From NCBI RefSeq assembly GCF_020386615.1, contig NZ_CP077769.1, positions 1 to 64,000 of the forward strand: a DNA stretch of 64,000 nucleotides, written 5' to 3'. The notes beneath the pieces were generated by a model that ran no database searches, was not told where the DNA came from, and saw only the letters and a list, made by a program, of their open reading frames with translations. Numbering within the stretch: position 1 is the stretch's first letter; every line of letters starts with the position of its first letter. The position numbers and the translations under genes are program-made. This stretch comes from Chitinophaga pendula (GTDB lineage Bacteria; Bacteroidota; Bacteroidia; Chitinophagales; Chitinophagaceae). This document shows, piece after piece, positions 53,831 through 62,947 of the stretch.

Positions 53831-55171
53831 CTATAGTTCTCTTACGGCCTCTTTGAACTGTTTGCCTCTATCTTCATAATTTTTGAAGAGGTCGAAGCTG
53901 GCGCAGGCGGGAGAGAGTAGTACTACGTCTCCTTTGGCGCCCAGTTTGAAGGCAGCTTCTACGGCTGCTTTCATGCTGGTGGTATTGATCATTGCGGGGG
54001 TATCTGCTGACAACGCGCGTTCGATGGGCGTATTGTCTATACCGAGGCAGATGATACCTTTTACTTTTTCTTTAACGAGTTCTCTGATAGCGCTATAGTC
54101 ATTTCCTTTATCGACTCCACCCATTATGAGTACGACAGGTTGTTCCATGCTTTCGAGGGCGAACCAGAGGGAATTGACGTTGGTGGCTTTGCTATCGTTA
54201 ATGAAGTCGATCCCTTTTACGGTGGCGACGTATTCCATGCGATGTTCCAGGCTTTTGAAGGAAGCGAGGCTTTCGCGTATTTTTTCGTTGCGAATGTTCA
54301 TGGTTTTACCGGCTATGCCGGCGGCCATGGAGTTGTACCAGTTATGTTTGCCTTTGAGGGCGAGGTCATAAATGGATACGATTACCGGTTCATCACTCAC
54401 CAGGATGTTCATCTGGTCATTGGCTATAAATCCGCCTAGTTTCAATGGTTCCATGAGAGTAAATGGTATTGAAGTTGAGTTAATGGGTTGCTTTTCCAAG
54501 TAGTTGCTGATCTCCATGTCGTCCTTACAATAAACAAAATAATCTTCTGCAGTCTGGTTCATGGCGATACGGAATTTGGAGGCCACGTAGTTTTCCATTT
54601 TGTACTCATATCTGTCCAGGTGGTCTGGGGTGATATTGAGGAGGATGGCTACGTTGGGTTTAAATTCTTTGATATCGTCCAGTTGGAAGCTGCTTACTTC
54701 TATGATATAATAGTCTGCCGGTTCGGTGGCGACTTGTCTGGCGTAGCTGATGCCGATATTACCTACCATGGCGGCTTTGAGGCCGGCGGTATGGAACAGG
54801 TGGTAGGTGAGTGCGGTGGTGGTGCTTTTGCCATTGCTACCGGTGATGGCGATGATTTTGCTGTCTTTGCTGAAGCGATATGCCAGTTCTATTTCCGAGA
54901 TGACTGGGATGTTGCGTTCGCGTACTTTTTTCATCAGGTCAGTTTTCTCGGGGATGCCCGGGCTTTTGACGATTTCGTCGGCGCCGAGGATGATATCCCA
55001 GGAGTGTTGACCTTCTTCGAAGGTGATGTGGTTGACGGCGAGTTCCTGCCGGTAGATGTCTTTTATGTTGCCGCCATCGGATACGAATACGTCATACCCC
55101 TGCTGTTTTGCCAGCAAGGCGGCGCCAATTCCGCTTTCTCCTGCACCCAGTATGACTATTTTTTTATCCAC
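53831..55171 (-). CDS. murD: UDP-N-acetylmuramoyl-L-alanine-D-glutamate ligase MurD
   Basis: 446 aa. Rossmann motif GAGESGIGAALLA (residues 9-21), P-loop GSNGKSTTTAL (about 111-121) and the C-terminal SPACASFDLFKNYEDRG match the Mur-ligase family and MurD in particular. It adds D-glutamate to UDP-MurNAc-L-Ala. It is separated from ftsW by 79 bp and from mraY by 39 bp. Confidence 0.97.
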   Translation of the reverse strand: MDKKIVILGAGESGIGAALLAKQQGYDVFVSDGGNIKDIYRQELAVNHITFEEGQHSWDIILGADEIVKSPGIPEKTDLMKKVRERNIPVISEIELAYRFSKDSKIIAITGSNGKSTTTALTYHLFHTAGLKAAMVGNIGISYARQVATEPADYYIIEVSSFQLDDIKEFKPNVAILLNITPDHLDRYEYKMENYVASKFRIAMNQTAEDYFVYCKDDMEISNYLEKQPINSTSIPFTLMEPLKLGGFIANDQMNILVSDEPVIVSIYDLALKGKHNWYNSMAAGIAGKTMNIRNEKIRESLASFKSLEHRMEYVATVKGIDFINDSKATNVNSLWFALESMEQPVVLIMGGVDKGNDYSAIRELVKEKVKGIICLGIDNTPIERALSADTPAMINTTSMKAAVEAAFKLGAKGDVVLLSPACASFDLFKNYEDRGKQFKEAVREL

Positions 55172-55210
55172 GCGACTATGATTTTATCTGTTGTTATTAT
55201 TAGTTATTAG

Positions 55211-56461
55211 CTATCTCATTTTTAGTGTTGCGATGGCGAATGCTACGCACATCACGGTGATGATCCAAAAGCGAACGGCTATTTTACTTTCGTGGTAGCC
55301 TAGTTTCTGATAGTGGTGATGCAGCGGTGACATCAGGAATACGCGGCGGCCTTCTCCGTACTTCTTTTTGGTGTATTTGAAGTAGGACACCTGGATCATG
55401 ACGCTCAGGAGTTCTACGAGGAATACGCCACAGAAGATGGGTATGAGTAGTTCTTTGCGTACGATGATGGCGAGGGAGGCGATGATGCCACCCAGTGCGA
55501 GGCTGCCGGTGTCGCCCATGAATACCTGGGCGGGGTATGCGTTGTACCAGAGGAATCCTACGCAGGCACCCACGAAGGCGGCTATGAATATGGATAGTTC
55601 GCCGAGGTGGGGGATGTACATGATATTGAGGTAGTCGGCGAACTGTATGTTGCCGGATACGTAAGCGAATATGCCGAGGCAGATGCCGATGACGGCGGAT
55701 ACGCCGGTGGCGAGGCCATCGAGACCATCGGTGATATTGGCACCATTGGAAACGGCGGTGACAATAAAGATGACGATGAGGATATAGATGACCCAGGTAT
55801 ATTTTTCTGCGCCAGGTATCCAGGAGATGAGCCTGGCGTAGTTGAATTCGTGGCTTTTAACGAACGGGATGGTGGTGATGGGTGTTTTTACGTCGACGAA
55901 ACGTTGTCCATCTTTGGTGACTCTTTCGCTTTGTGCGATCTGGCGTTCGTAGGGGGCGAGTTTGGTGGCGCCCTGCACTTCGCGGGAGATGACAACATCT
56001 TCATTGAAGTAGAGGGTGGTACCTATGATGAGGCCGAGGCCGATCTGGCCGAGGAGTTTGAATCTGCCGGCGAGGCCTTCTTTATTCTTTTTGAATACTT
56101 TGATATAGTCATCGATGAAACCGATGAGGCCGAGCCATACGGTGCAGAGGAGCATGAGCCATATGTACACGGTTTTGACTTGAGCGAACAGGAGGGTGGG
56201 GATGACGATGGCGGACAGTATGATCAGTCCGCCCATGGTGGGTGTACCTTTTTTGGTATTCTCGCCGGCGAGGCCGAGGTTACGGATGGTTTCACCGATT
56301 TGTTTGCGTTGGAGGAATCTTACGATACTTTTCCCCATGAGCAAAGTGATGGCCAGTGAGAGCAGCAGGGCCATGGTGACACGGAAGGTAATGAACTGAA
56401 ACATACCGCTTCCGCTCAGGTGAAACTTAGCGTTTAAAAATTCAAAAAAGTAATATAACAT
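55211..56461 (-). CDS. mraY: Phospho-MurNAc-pentapeptide transferase MraY
   Basis: 416 aa, integral membrane with about ten helices. Conserved Asp-rich motifs: GFIDDYIK (about residues 113-120) and [10 protein letters not shown] (about 240-249), and the [13 protein letters not shown] loop near the C terminus. MraY makes lipid I from undecaprenyl phosphate. It is longer than E. coli MraY (360 aa) because of an insertion after residue 150 ([13 protein letters not shown]...), typical of Bacteroidota. Confidence 0.97.
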   Translation of the reverse strand: MLYYFFEFLNAKFHLSGSGMFQFITFRVTMALLLSLAITLLMGKSIVRFLQRKQIGETIRNLGLAGENTKKGTPTMGGLIILSAIVIPTLLFAQVKTVYIWLMLLCTVWLGLIGFIDDYIKVFKKNKEGLAGRFKLLGQIGLGLIIGTTLYFNEDVVISREVQGATKLAPYERQIAQSERVTKDGQRFVDVKTPITTIPFVKSHEFNYARLISWIPGAEKYTWVIYILIVIFIVTAVSNGANITDGLDGLATGVSAVIGICLGIFAYVSGNIQFADYLNIMYIPHLGELSIFIAAFVGACVGFLWYNAYPAQVFMGDTGSLALGGIIASLAIIVRKELLIPIFCGVFLVELLSVMIQVSYFKYTKKKYGEGRRVFLMSPLHHHYQKLGYHESKIAVRFWIITVMCVAFAIATLKMR

Positions 56462-56553
56462 ACAGTTAGTTAGTCTCAGTTGTCGGCGATCTGGTTACTG
56501 GCCGGATCGCGTGTTTAGTTTAGTTGTCGATGTTCCTTTTGCGGGGAACGATA

Positions 56554-58020
56554 TTATTTGTCCATCAGCGTCATCATTTCCTGCAGCACTTTTTTATCAT
56601 CGAAGGGATGTTTGGTCCCATTGATATCCTGGTATTTTTCGTGGCCTTTTCCGGCGACGAGGATGATATCTTCTTTGTTGGCGAGGCTGCAGGCGGTTTT
56701 GATGGCTTCTTTGCGGTCGGTGATGGATAAGGTTTTTTTCTTCAGGTGGACGGGGACGCCGGTTTCCATTTCTTGGATGATGGCGGCCGGGTCTTCGGAC
56801 CTTGGATTGTCTGAGGTGAAGATGACCTTATCGCTGTGTTCGACGGCTACCTGGGCCATGATGGGCCTTTTGGTGGTATCGCGATCGCCTCCGCAGCCTA
56901 CGACGGTAATGATTTGTTCGTGACCTTTACGCAGGTTTTTGATGGTGGCCAGTACGTTGAGCAGGGCATCGGGGGTGTGGGCGTAGTCGACGATACCGAT
57001 GATCCTTTCGTTGTTGGATACGATGTAGTCGAAGCGGCCTTCTGCGCCGGTGATGTTGCTCAGTATCTGCAGTACTTCGGTTTTTGGTTTCTCCAGGAGT
57101 ACGGCTGCTCCGTATACTGCGAGGAGGTTATAGGCATTGAATTCGCCGATGAGGCGGAAGTGTACTTCGTCTTCGCCTATTTGCATGATCAATCCGGTGA
57201 GGTTGTTCTCGAGGATTTTGCCTTTGAAGTCTGCGATGGTGCGTAGGCTGTATGTTGCTTTTTTTGCCCTTGTGTTTTGGAGCATAACGTTGCCACGTCT
57301 ATCATCGAGGTTCGTGATGGCGAACGCTGATGTGGGGAGGGCATCGAAGAATGCTTTTTTCACACGGATGTATTCATCGAATGTTTTGTGATAGTCGAGG
57401 TGATCATGGGTGATGTTGGAGAATATGCCTCCGGCGAAATGCAGACCTGCGATCCGTTGTTGGTGGATGGCGTGGGAGCTTACTTCCATGAATGCGTAGT
57501 CGCAGCCTTCCTGTACCATTTGTGCCAGCAGTGCGTTGAGGCTGATGGCATCGGGGGTGGTGTGGGTGGCGGGTACGACGGTGTTACCGATCTGGTTTTG
57601 TACGGTGGACAGTAGTCCGCAGTGGTGGCCGAGGCCGGTGAAGAGGCGGAACAGGAGGGTAGCGATGGTGGTTTTGCCATTGGTACCGGTGACGCCGACG
57701 AGTTGCAGTTTACGGGACGGGTTATCGTAGAAGTTGCCCGCCATGATACCGCAAGCGGTGGCGCTGTTGCTTACCTGGATGTAGGCGACGTTATTGTGTT
57801 GGGATTCGGGTATTGATTCGCAGATGATGGCGTTGGCGCCGAGGCTGATGGCTTTATCGATGTAGGTATGTCCATCGCTGTGTGCGCCTTTGATGGCGAT
57901 GAAGGTATCGCCGGGACGGATGTTCCTGGAATCGATGCTCAAAGCGTTCACGGGGATATCACTATTCCCATGAACGGCGAGTATGTTTACATTATACAAT
58001 ATGTCGCGCAACGTCTTCAT
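56554..58020 (-). CDS. murE: UDP-MurNAc-tripeptide ligase MurE (meso-diaminopimelate-adding)
   Basis: 488 aa. P-loop GTNGKTTIATLLF (about residues 114-126) and the DNPR motif in TSDNPRSEDP (about 395-404), which in characterised enzymes marks meso-DAP as the added amino acid rather than lysine. This predicts a DAP-type peptidoglycan. It overlaps ftsI by one base. No murF lies between it and mraY, as it would in E. coli. Confidence 0.97.
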   Translation of the reverse strand: MKTLRDILYNVNILAVHGNSDIPVNALSIDSRNIRPGDTFIAIKGAHSDGHTYIDKAISLGANAIICESIPESQHNNVAYIQVSNSATACGIMAGNFYDNPSRKLQLVGVTGTNGKTTIATLLFRLFTGLGHHCGLLSTVQNQIGNTVVPATHTTPDAISLNALLAQMVQEGCDYAFMEVSSHAIHQQRIAGLHFAGGIFSNITHDHLDYHKTFDEYIRVKKAFFDALPTSAFAITNLDDRRGNVMLQNTRAKKATYSLRTIADFKGKILENNLTGLIMQIGEDEVHFRLIGEFNAYNLLAVYGAAVLLEKPKTEVLQILSNITGAEGRFDYIVSNNERIIGIVDYAHTPDALLNVLATIKNLRKGHEQIITVVGCGGDRDTTKRPIMAQVAVEHSDKVIFTSDNPRSEDPAAIIQEMETGVPVHLKKKTLSITDRKEAIKTACSLANKEDIILVAGKGHEKYQDINGTKHPFDDKKVLQEMMTLMDK

Positions 58021-60122
58021 TAGCTCAGTTCTATTGTGATCGTCTGATCTTTAGCCAGTTTGGCGCCGCCGGGTATTGACTGTGTCTTTACTTTTCCGGC
58101 GCCTTTGATTACTACGCGCATGCCTGCATTTTCGAGCAGGTAGAGTGCGTCTTTGAGACCCATTCCGGTAACGTCGGGCACAGCGCCTTTGGCCTGTGTG
58201 ATGGGTTGGAAAGCGACTTTTTTGTCGTTGACTTTCGCGTTGACCCAGTTATTGTTATTGACGTTACCCTGCATGGGTAGATGCAGGGTATTTAAAATTT
58301 CTTTCCATTCTCCGCTTCTGCCTGCTTTCATGGCGAGGAGTGTATCGACCTGTGGTTTGGCGGTCATGGGTTGTTGCCGGTCTACGGCGATGGCGTAGAG
58401 TTTGTCGGCTACTTCCCGGAAGACGGGTCCAGCTACGGAGGCGCCATAGAACTGTAACGCATGCGGTTTGTTCTTGATGACGACTACACAGGTGTATTGC
58501 GGATCATTGGCCGGGAAATATCCGGCGAATGATGACTGGTATATTTTGTCGGCGTATCCTCTGTTGCCATTGGCGACGAGGGCGGTGCCTGTTTTTGCGG
58601 CGTATGTGTAGTATGGTGTCCAGAGTTTTTTGGCGGTACCATTGAGGACTACACCTTCGAGCATTCTTCTGAGTTGTCTCACGGTGCGTTGGGAGGCGAT
58701 GCTATCCAACACGACGGAGGGTTGGTATTCTTTGATGACTTTACCGTATTCCATGATGGAGTTGACGAGGTAAGGTTTCATCATTTTACCATTGTTAGCG
58801 ATGGCGTTGTACAGCATGCAGGTTTGCAGGGGGCTTACGAGGACTTCATAACCGAAAGCCATCCAGGGGAGGCTGGTAGCGCTCCAGGTTTTAGAGGCGG
58901 TGGTTTTGATGACCGGGTGTCCTTCTCCTACGAGGTCGATGCCGGTGCTTTGGTCGAGTTTTAATTTCTTAAGGTGTGCGACGAAAGCGTTTGGTTTTCG
59001 ACTATAGTACTGTACTGCCAGTTTTGCCATGCCTACGTTGGAGCTCAGTTCGAAAGCCTGTTGAATGCTTACGGTGGTACGATGGTGTCTTTCTGAGTCG
59101 TACACTGTTCTCCTGCCGACTTTCCATACGCCATAGTTCAGGTCGACTTTATCGTTGATGGTGGCGTATTTATCTTCCAATACGGAGATGATGGTGGCTA
59201 CTTTGAAGGTGGATCCGGGTTCTGCGACCTGGAGGGCATAGTTCATATCTTCGAAGTAGCTGCCATCTGGTTGTCGGCCGAGGTTGGCGATTGCTTTTAT
59301 TTTGCCGGTTTTTACTTCCATGAGTATGCAGGTGCCATGTTCGGCTTCGTTTTTCACCATCATGTTCATGAGGGCGGTTTCGACGATGTCCTGCATATTG
59401 ACATCTATGGTGGTAACGACATCGCGGCCATTTTCGGGTTCGATATCGTATCCTTCTACCGGAACGAAGGTGCCACCGGCGATTCGGCGCATAAGCCGTT
59501 TACCGGTGACTCCTTTTAGGTATTCGTCGTAGGTTCTTTCGAGGCCTACGTTTTGGGCATTTTCCCGTGCGAGACCGATGGTTCTGTTGGCCAGCAGTTT
59601 GAACGGGTTGATGCGTTTGTTTTCTGTTTCAGCGATCATGCCGCCTTTATTAGGGCCGAGGCGGAACATGGGGAAGGCTCTTAGTTGCTGGTATTGATCG
59701 AACGGTACGTTGCGTTTGAGCAGGAAGTACCGGTCTTTGCTTTTGTAGCCTTCGCGGAGTAATGTTTTGTATTCGGCCGGTGTTTTATCTCCGAACAGGA
59801 TGGAGAGGCGATAGGCGAGGGAGTCTGCATTTTCTTTGAAGACTTTGCCATTTTTATCTCGGAGGCCATCTGCGGCGAAGTCCACCCTGATATCGAAGTA
59901 TGGGATGGAGGTAGAAAGCATTCTACCTTCTTCGGAGTAGATGGTACCGCGATCGGCGTCGAGTTCCACGTATTGGGTGTGGAGGCTGTCGGCCATGTTT
60001 CGCCAGTAGGGGCCTTTAACGTGTTGGATGTAAAATACTTTTGCCAATATGGCGACGCCGAAGAGCACCATGCCAATCAAGCACAAATAGACTCGCCATA
60101 ATATGTCTTTTTTTACTTCCAA
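58020..60122 (-). CDS. ftsI: Septal transpeptidase FtsI (class B PBP) with C-terminal PASTA domain
   Basis: 700 aa. One N-terminal TM helix (about residues 10-30), a dimerisation domain, and the transpeptidase domain with all three motifs: STFK (Ser304, Lys307), SSN (360-362) and KTGT (510-513). A PASTA domain occupies about 640-700 (VPDVTGMGLKDALYLLENAG). It cross-links septal peptidoglycan with FtsW and is the target of beta-lactams. PASTA domains are absent from E. coli FtsI but usual in Bacteroidota. It lies about 50 bp after ftsL. Confidence 0.96.
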   Translation of the reverse strand: MEVKKDILWRVYLCLIGMVLFGVAILAKVFYIQHVKGPYWRNMADSLHTQYVELDADRGTIYSEEGRMLSTSIPYFDIRVDFAADGLRDKNGKVFKENADSLAYRLSILFGDKTPAEYKTLLREGYKSKDRYFLLKRNVPFDQYQQLRAFPMFRLGPNKGGMIAETENKRINPFKLLANRTIGLARENAQNVGLERTYDEYLKGVTGKRLMRRIAGGTFVPVEGYDIEPENGRDVVTTIDVNMQDIVETALMNMMVKNEAEHGTCILMEVKTGKIKAIANLGRQPDGSYFEDMNYALQVAEPGSTFKVATIISVLEDKYATINDKVDLNYGVWKVGRRTVYDSERHHRTTVSIQQAFELSSNVGMAKLAVQYYSRKPNAFVAHLKKLKLDQSTGIDLVGEGHPVIKTTASKTWSATSLPWMAFGYEVLVSPLQTCMLYNAIANNGKMMKPYLVNSIMEYGKVIKEYQPSVVLDSIASQRTVRQLRRMLEGVVLNGTAKKLWTPYYTYAAKTGTALVANGNRGYADKIYQSSFAGYFPANDPQYTCVVVIKNKPHALQFYGASVAGPVFREVADKLYAIAVDRQQPMTAKPQVDTLLAMKAGRSGEWKEILNTLHLPMQGNVNNNNWVNAKVNDKKVAFQPITQAKGAVPDVTGMGLKDALYLLENAGMRVVIKGAGKVKTQSIPGGAKLAKDQTITIELS

Positions 60123-60171
60123 TTTTTATTATTAGTCCCCTGGTTTTAAGGCCGGGGGGATTTATATGACA

Positions 60172-60564
60172 TTATTCTTTTTTTTCTGTGTTGGGCTGGA
60201 CGATTTTCTGCGGTGGCATGTTCAGTTGTTTAAGGCCTAGTGGTTCCACTGCTTTGCTTACTTCGCTCATTTTGCTTCGGAACATCAGTTCGCTTTTAAC
60301 GTTTAGATATTCCCATTTGAGTTCTTTAATTTCTTTGCCCAGTTTGTTGATCCTGCGGATCTTTTTTTCAGCCAGGTGGCTGTTAGCGATATATATCAGT
60401 GCTAGCAGGGCAAGAAACAGGATAAAGGGCATGTTTTGAGTCATGGCCTTGTAGTTGATACGGAGTCGCCACTCTTTTTTGGTATCGAGTGGGGTGACGT
60501 TCTCTTCTACGTGATCGTCTTTATCTGGTACTGTTTCTATATCCTCTTCCTGCAATGTATTCAT
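60172..60564 (-). CDS. ftsL: FtsL-like cell division protein
   Basis: 130 aa from ATG 60564 (MNTLQEEDIETVPDK); an extension to a TTG at 60585 is less likely. A single TM helix (about residues 48-66, MPFILFLALLALIYIA) is followed by a coiled-coil-like segment (EKKIRRINKLGKEIKELKWEYLNVKSELM). Size, topology and place between rsmH and ftsI identify it as the FtsL of this phylum, although sequence similarity to E. coli FtsL is low. It would form a complex with FtsQ and an FtsB-like partner not seen here. Confidence 0.85.
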   Translation of the reverse strand: MNTLQEEDIETVPDKDDHVEENVTPLDTKKEWRLRINYKAMTQNMPFILFLALLALIYIANSHLAEKKIRRINKLGKEIKELKWEYLNVKSELMFRSKMSEVSKAVEPLGLKQLNMPPQKIVQPNTEKKE

Positions 60565-60751
60565 CGCGATAAAAAATTTGGTCAAAATAGCATTTAAATA
60601 GGGTAGGACTTCAGGGATGTGCTGATATAATTGCCTGTGCTGCGTCGTTATTGATGATGACGCGGGTAGGCTTTTACTTTATCGGCTGGCTGCGAGGTGA
60701 TTTGGATCACGGCGTAGCTGTTGTCATCGCTGATATATAGGAAGCTGTTTT

Positions 60752-61672
60752 TTACAATTTTTCGGCGACCCTTAGTTTAGCGCTTCTGGATCTGGCGTTT
60801 ATTTTCAGTTCCTCTGCGGAGGCGGTCACCGGTTTTTTTGTGATCAGTTTGAAGATCCTTGGGGGATTTTCGAAGGAGAATGCCTGATCATTTTCTTCGA
60901 ATGTTCCTGACCGGAAGAAGTTTTTTACCAATCTATCTTCCAGGGAGTGGAAGGTGATGATGGCTACTTTGCCTCCTGGGGTCAGGACTTGAGCGGCTTG
61001 TTGGAGCAGCTCTTTGAGTGCGCCCATTTCGTCATTGACGGTGATTCTCAGTGCCTGGAATACCTGAGCGAGGTATTTATGCGGATTTCCTTTTACGATA
61101 GGCTGAATGAGCGCTTTGAATTCGGCGATTGTTTTGATCGGGTGGTTTTTGCGCAGTTGTACGATGGTTTTGGCCAGTGTACGTGCGTTGGTGACTTCTC
61201 CATATTCCTGGAAGATCCATTGCAGTTTTGTTTCTGAGAATGTTTTGATGATTTGAGCGGCGGTTGTTTCGGCGCGTTGGTCCATTCTCATATCGAGGTC
61301 TGCATCGAACCGGGTGCTGAATCCTCTTTCGGCGGTATCGAACTGGTGTGATGATACGCCGAGGTCGGCGAGGATACCATCTGGGAAGGCTTTATGGAGT
61401 TTCAGGAACCGTTGCAGGTGCCGGAAGTTTTGTTGGACGAAGGTGACGCGTTCATCTTGTATACGGTTGTTGTAGGCATCTTCGTCCTGATCGAAGACGA
61501 TGAGTTTACCTTTGCTGCTCAGGCGTTCGAGGATGGCCTTTGAGTGGCCGCCTCCGCCGAAAGTAGCGTCTACGTATACGCCATCGGGTTTTATCTGCAG
61601 GAGGTTGATGACTTCGTGCAGTAGTACCGGCAGGTGATATTGTGATTGCATTCCTTCTTCCATACGCTTCAT
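60752..61672 (-). CDS. rsmH: 16S rRNA (cytosine(1402)-N4)-methyltransferase RsmH
   Basis: 306 aa, the usual length. AdoMet-binding motif VDATFGGGGHSKAIL (about residues 35-49) and family segments YHLPVLLHEVINLL, DLGVSSHQFDTAERGFS and FHSLEDRLVK are all present. It methylates C1402 of 16S rRNA. ATG 61672 overlaps the mraZ stop as TAATG. The second gene of the dcw cluster, as in most bacteria. Confidence 0.97.
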   Translation of the reverse strand: MKRMEEGMQSQYHLPVLLHEVINLLQIKPDGVYVDATFGGGGHSKAILERLSSKGKLIVFDQDEDAYNNRIQDERVTFVQQNFRHLQRFLKLHKAFPDGILADLGVSSHQFDTAERGFSTRFDADLDMRMDQRAETTAAQIIKTFSETKLQWIFQEYGEVTNARTLAKTIVQLRKNHPIKTIAEFKALIQPIVKGNPHKYLAQVFQALRITVNDEMGALKELLQQAAQVLTPGGKVAIITFHSLEDRLVKNFFRSGTFEENDQAFSFENPPRIFKLITKKPVTASAEELKINARSRSAKLRVAEKL

Positions 61673-62136
61673 TAGATCGACAGGTTGTTATCGCCCCCCA
61701 TTACCTGTTGAGCCAGGTCGCTGAAAGCGCCTGGTGAGAAATTTTCAAAGAACTCCTGGTATTTTGATTTATCCCAGATCTCTATTTTATTGGTTGCCGC
61801 TGCCAGTACGATGTCTTTTTCGAGGTTGGCATACGACGTTAGGTTTTTTGGAATGAGCAGTCTGCCGGCGCTATCCAGTTCGAGGATAGTGGCTCCATTG
61901 AGGAAGTACCGGCGAAATTCTCTTACTTTCGGATCGAAGTCGTTGAGTTTGCTGATACGTTCAAAGATGGGCTGCCATTCGTTCATTGGATACAAAGACA
62001 AGCATTTTTCGAACCCCCTGTTGATGACAAACTGTTCTCCTGCGCTTTCGCCCAGCTGTTTTTTAAAACCGGCCGGGAGTAAAAAGCGCCCTTTTGCATC
62101 CAGCGTAGCCTCATATTCACCTAGAAAACCAATCAT
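61672..62136 (-). CDS. mraZ: Transcriptional regulator / cell division protein MraZ
   Basis: 154 aa from ATG 62136 (MIGFLGEYEATLDAKGRFLLPAG), which fits the family start and length; an in-frame ATG at 62175 adds 13 residues not seen in the family. Two AbrB-like half domains each with the DxxGR pattern (DAKGR and DSAGR). MraZ binds direct repeats upstream of its own operon and represses it. Such repeats lie at 62184-62203. It is the first gene of the cluster. Confidence 0.94.
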   Translation of the reverse strand: MIGFLGEYEATLDAKGRFLLPAGFKKQLGESAGEQFVINRGFEKCLSLYPMNEWQPIFERISKLNDFDPKVREFRRYFLNGATILELDSAGRLLIPKNLTSYANLEKDIVLAAATNKIEIWDKSKYQEFFENFSPGAFSDLAQQVMGGDNNLSI

Positions 62137-62183
62137 ACCATGGGGCGAAAGTCTTTGAAATCTAATTTCTAACACAAAATAAC

Positions 62184-62203
62184 ACTTTTTCCCACTTTTT
62201 AAC
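62184..62203 (-). promoter_or_regulatory. MraZ-box-like direct repeats upstream of mraZ
   Basis: On the minus strand AAAAAGTGGG is followed directly by AAAAAGTGTT, two copies at 10-bp spacing, 48-67 bp before the mraZ start. Known MraZ sites are 10-bp-spaced repeats containing GTGG or TGGGA, and these fit in spacing and core. Binding is inferred. Confidence 0.6.
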
Positions 62204-62301
62204 GAAAAAAGGCATTATAAATTTTTTCCACAGCAAGCCATTGGCTGCGTGGTGGGGTTTAGGTGGTAATTTGTTAAGTTGTGTGTGAATAAGTTTTTAA
62301 T

Positions 62302-62318
62302 ACATGTTAATAACATGT
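62302..62318. promoter_or_regulatory. Operator-like palindrome in the mraZ-bamD intergenic region
   Basis: ACATGTTA and TAACATGT are perfect inverted arms around a single A. The site is in the first half of the 811-bp gap, about 165 bp upstream of mraZ. No binding protein can be named. Confidence 0.5.
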
Positions 62319-62558
62319 TCGATAATGTTCATTTCGTGTGATTAAAGTATGGAGATACTGATCAGCCGGGTGTTTGAGAGTAGGATAGTGAGTGGAAATA
62401 AAAAAGGGGAGCGGTGAATAAAATGGGGACGGAGTCATTTCGGACTTGTCGTACAGGGTTTTTGAGGGGTATATGTGCCAAGGGAGTTGCCTGAGGGAGT
62501 GAGTAGGGTGGGGGAAGGTGTATGGTATGGGCGTGTTATATGGGAGGTGGAGGTGAGG

Positions 62559-62646
62559 TATAGGAATGTTATACGAAAACTATGGGAGAGGTGGACGTGA
62601 GATATAGGAATGTTATAGGAAAACTATGGGAGAGGTGGACAGAAGC
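62559..62646. repeat. Second 11-bp-period array, organised as two 44-bp copies
   Basis: The units TATAGGAATGT, TATACGAAAAC, TATGGGAGAGG and TGGACGTGAGA (62559-62602) repeat at 62603-62646 as TATAGGAATGT, TATAGGAAAAC, TATGGGAGAGG and TGGACAGAAGC. Each unit is 11 bp, so the second copy keeps the same frame. The words TATACGAAT/TATAGGAA are shared with the array at 20195-20371. The rest of the 62176-62947 gap holds the MraZ-box-like repeats, the palindrome at 62302 and, at 62460-62558, a G-rich stretch with no recognisable feature. Confidence 0.85.
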
Positions 62647-62928
62647 ATATCGCTATTCGGGGAAAAATAGACGGTAAATAACGGTTTAAGAAGAGGGCAG
62701 CGGTATTTTTTATGGGGTGGGAGGAAGTGGAGTAGGAAGTATGTGGTGGGGGAAACTATTGAATAATATATTTGTTTTATGTATAATTATCTGTCTTTAT
62801 TTTAGAAAGATATGGGATGCTTCTTTATGGTTATTAATGAGTTCGTTTTCAAGGACTATTTGGAGTGGGCTTTTGCAAAATTTTAACTTCTACAGAAGGC
62901 GGTCTACCTTAAATTTACATTTAATCCT

Positions 62929-62936
62929 TAACTTTG
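62929..62936 (+). promoter_or_regulatory. -7 element of the bamD promoter
   Basis: TAACTTTG is an exact match to TAnnTTTG, 12 bp before ATG 62948. No clear -33 TTTG is seen. The transcript would have a very short leader, so assignment is moderate. It lies inside the longer open frame that begins at 62717 and therefore supports the later start. Confidence 0.5.
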
Positions 62937-62947
62937 CGATCCTTTTT

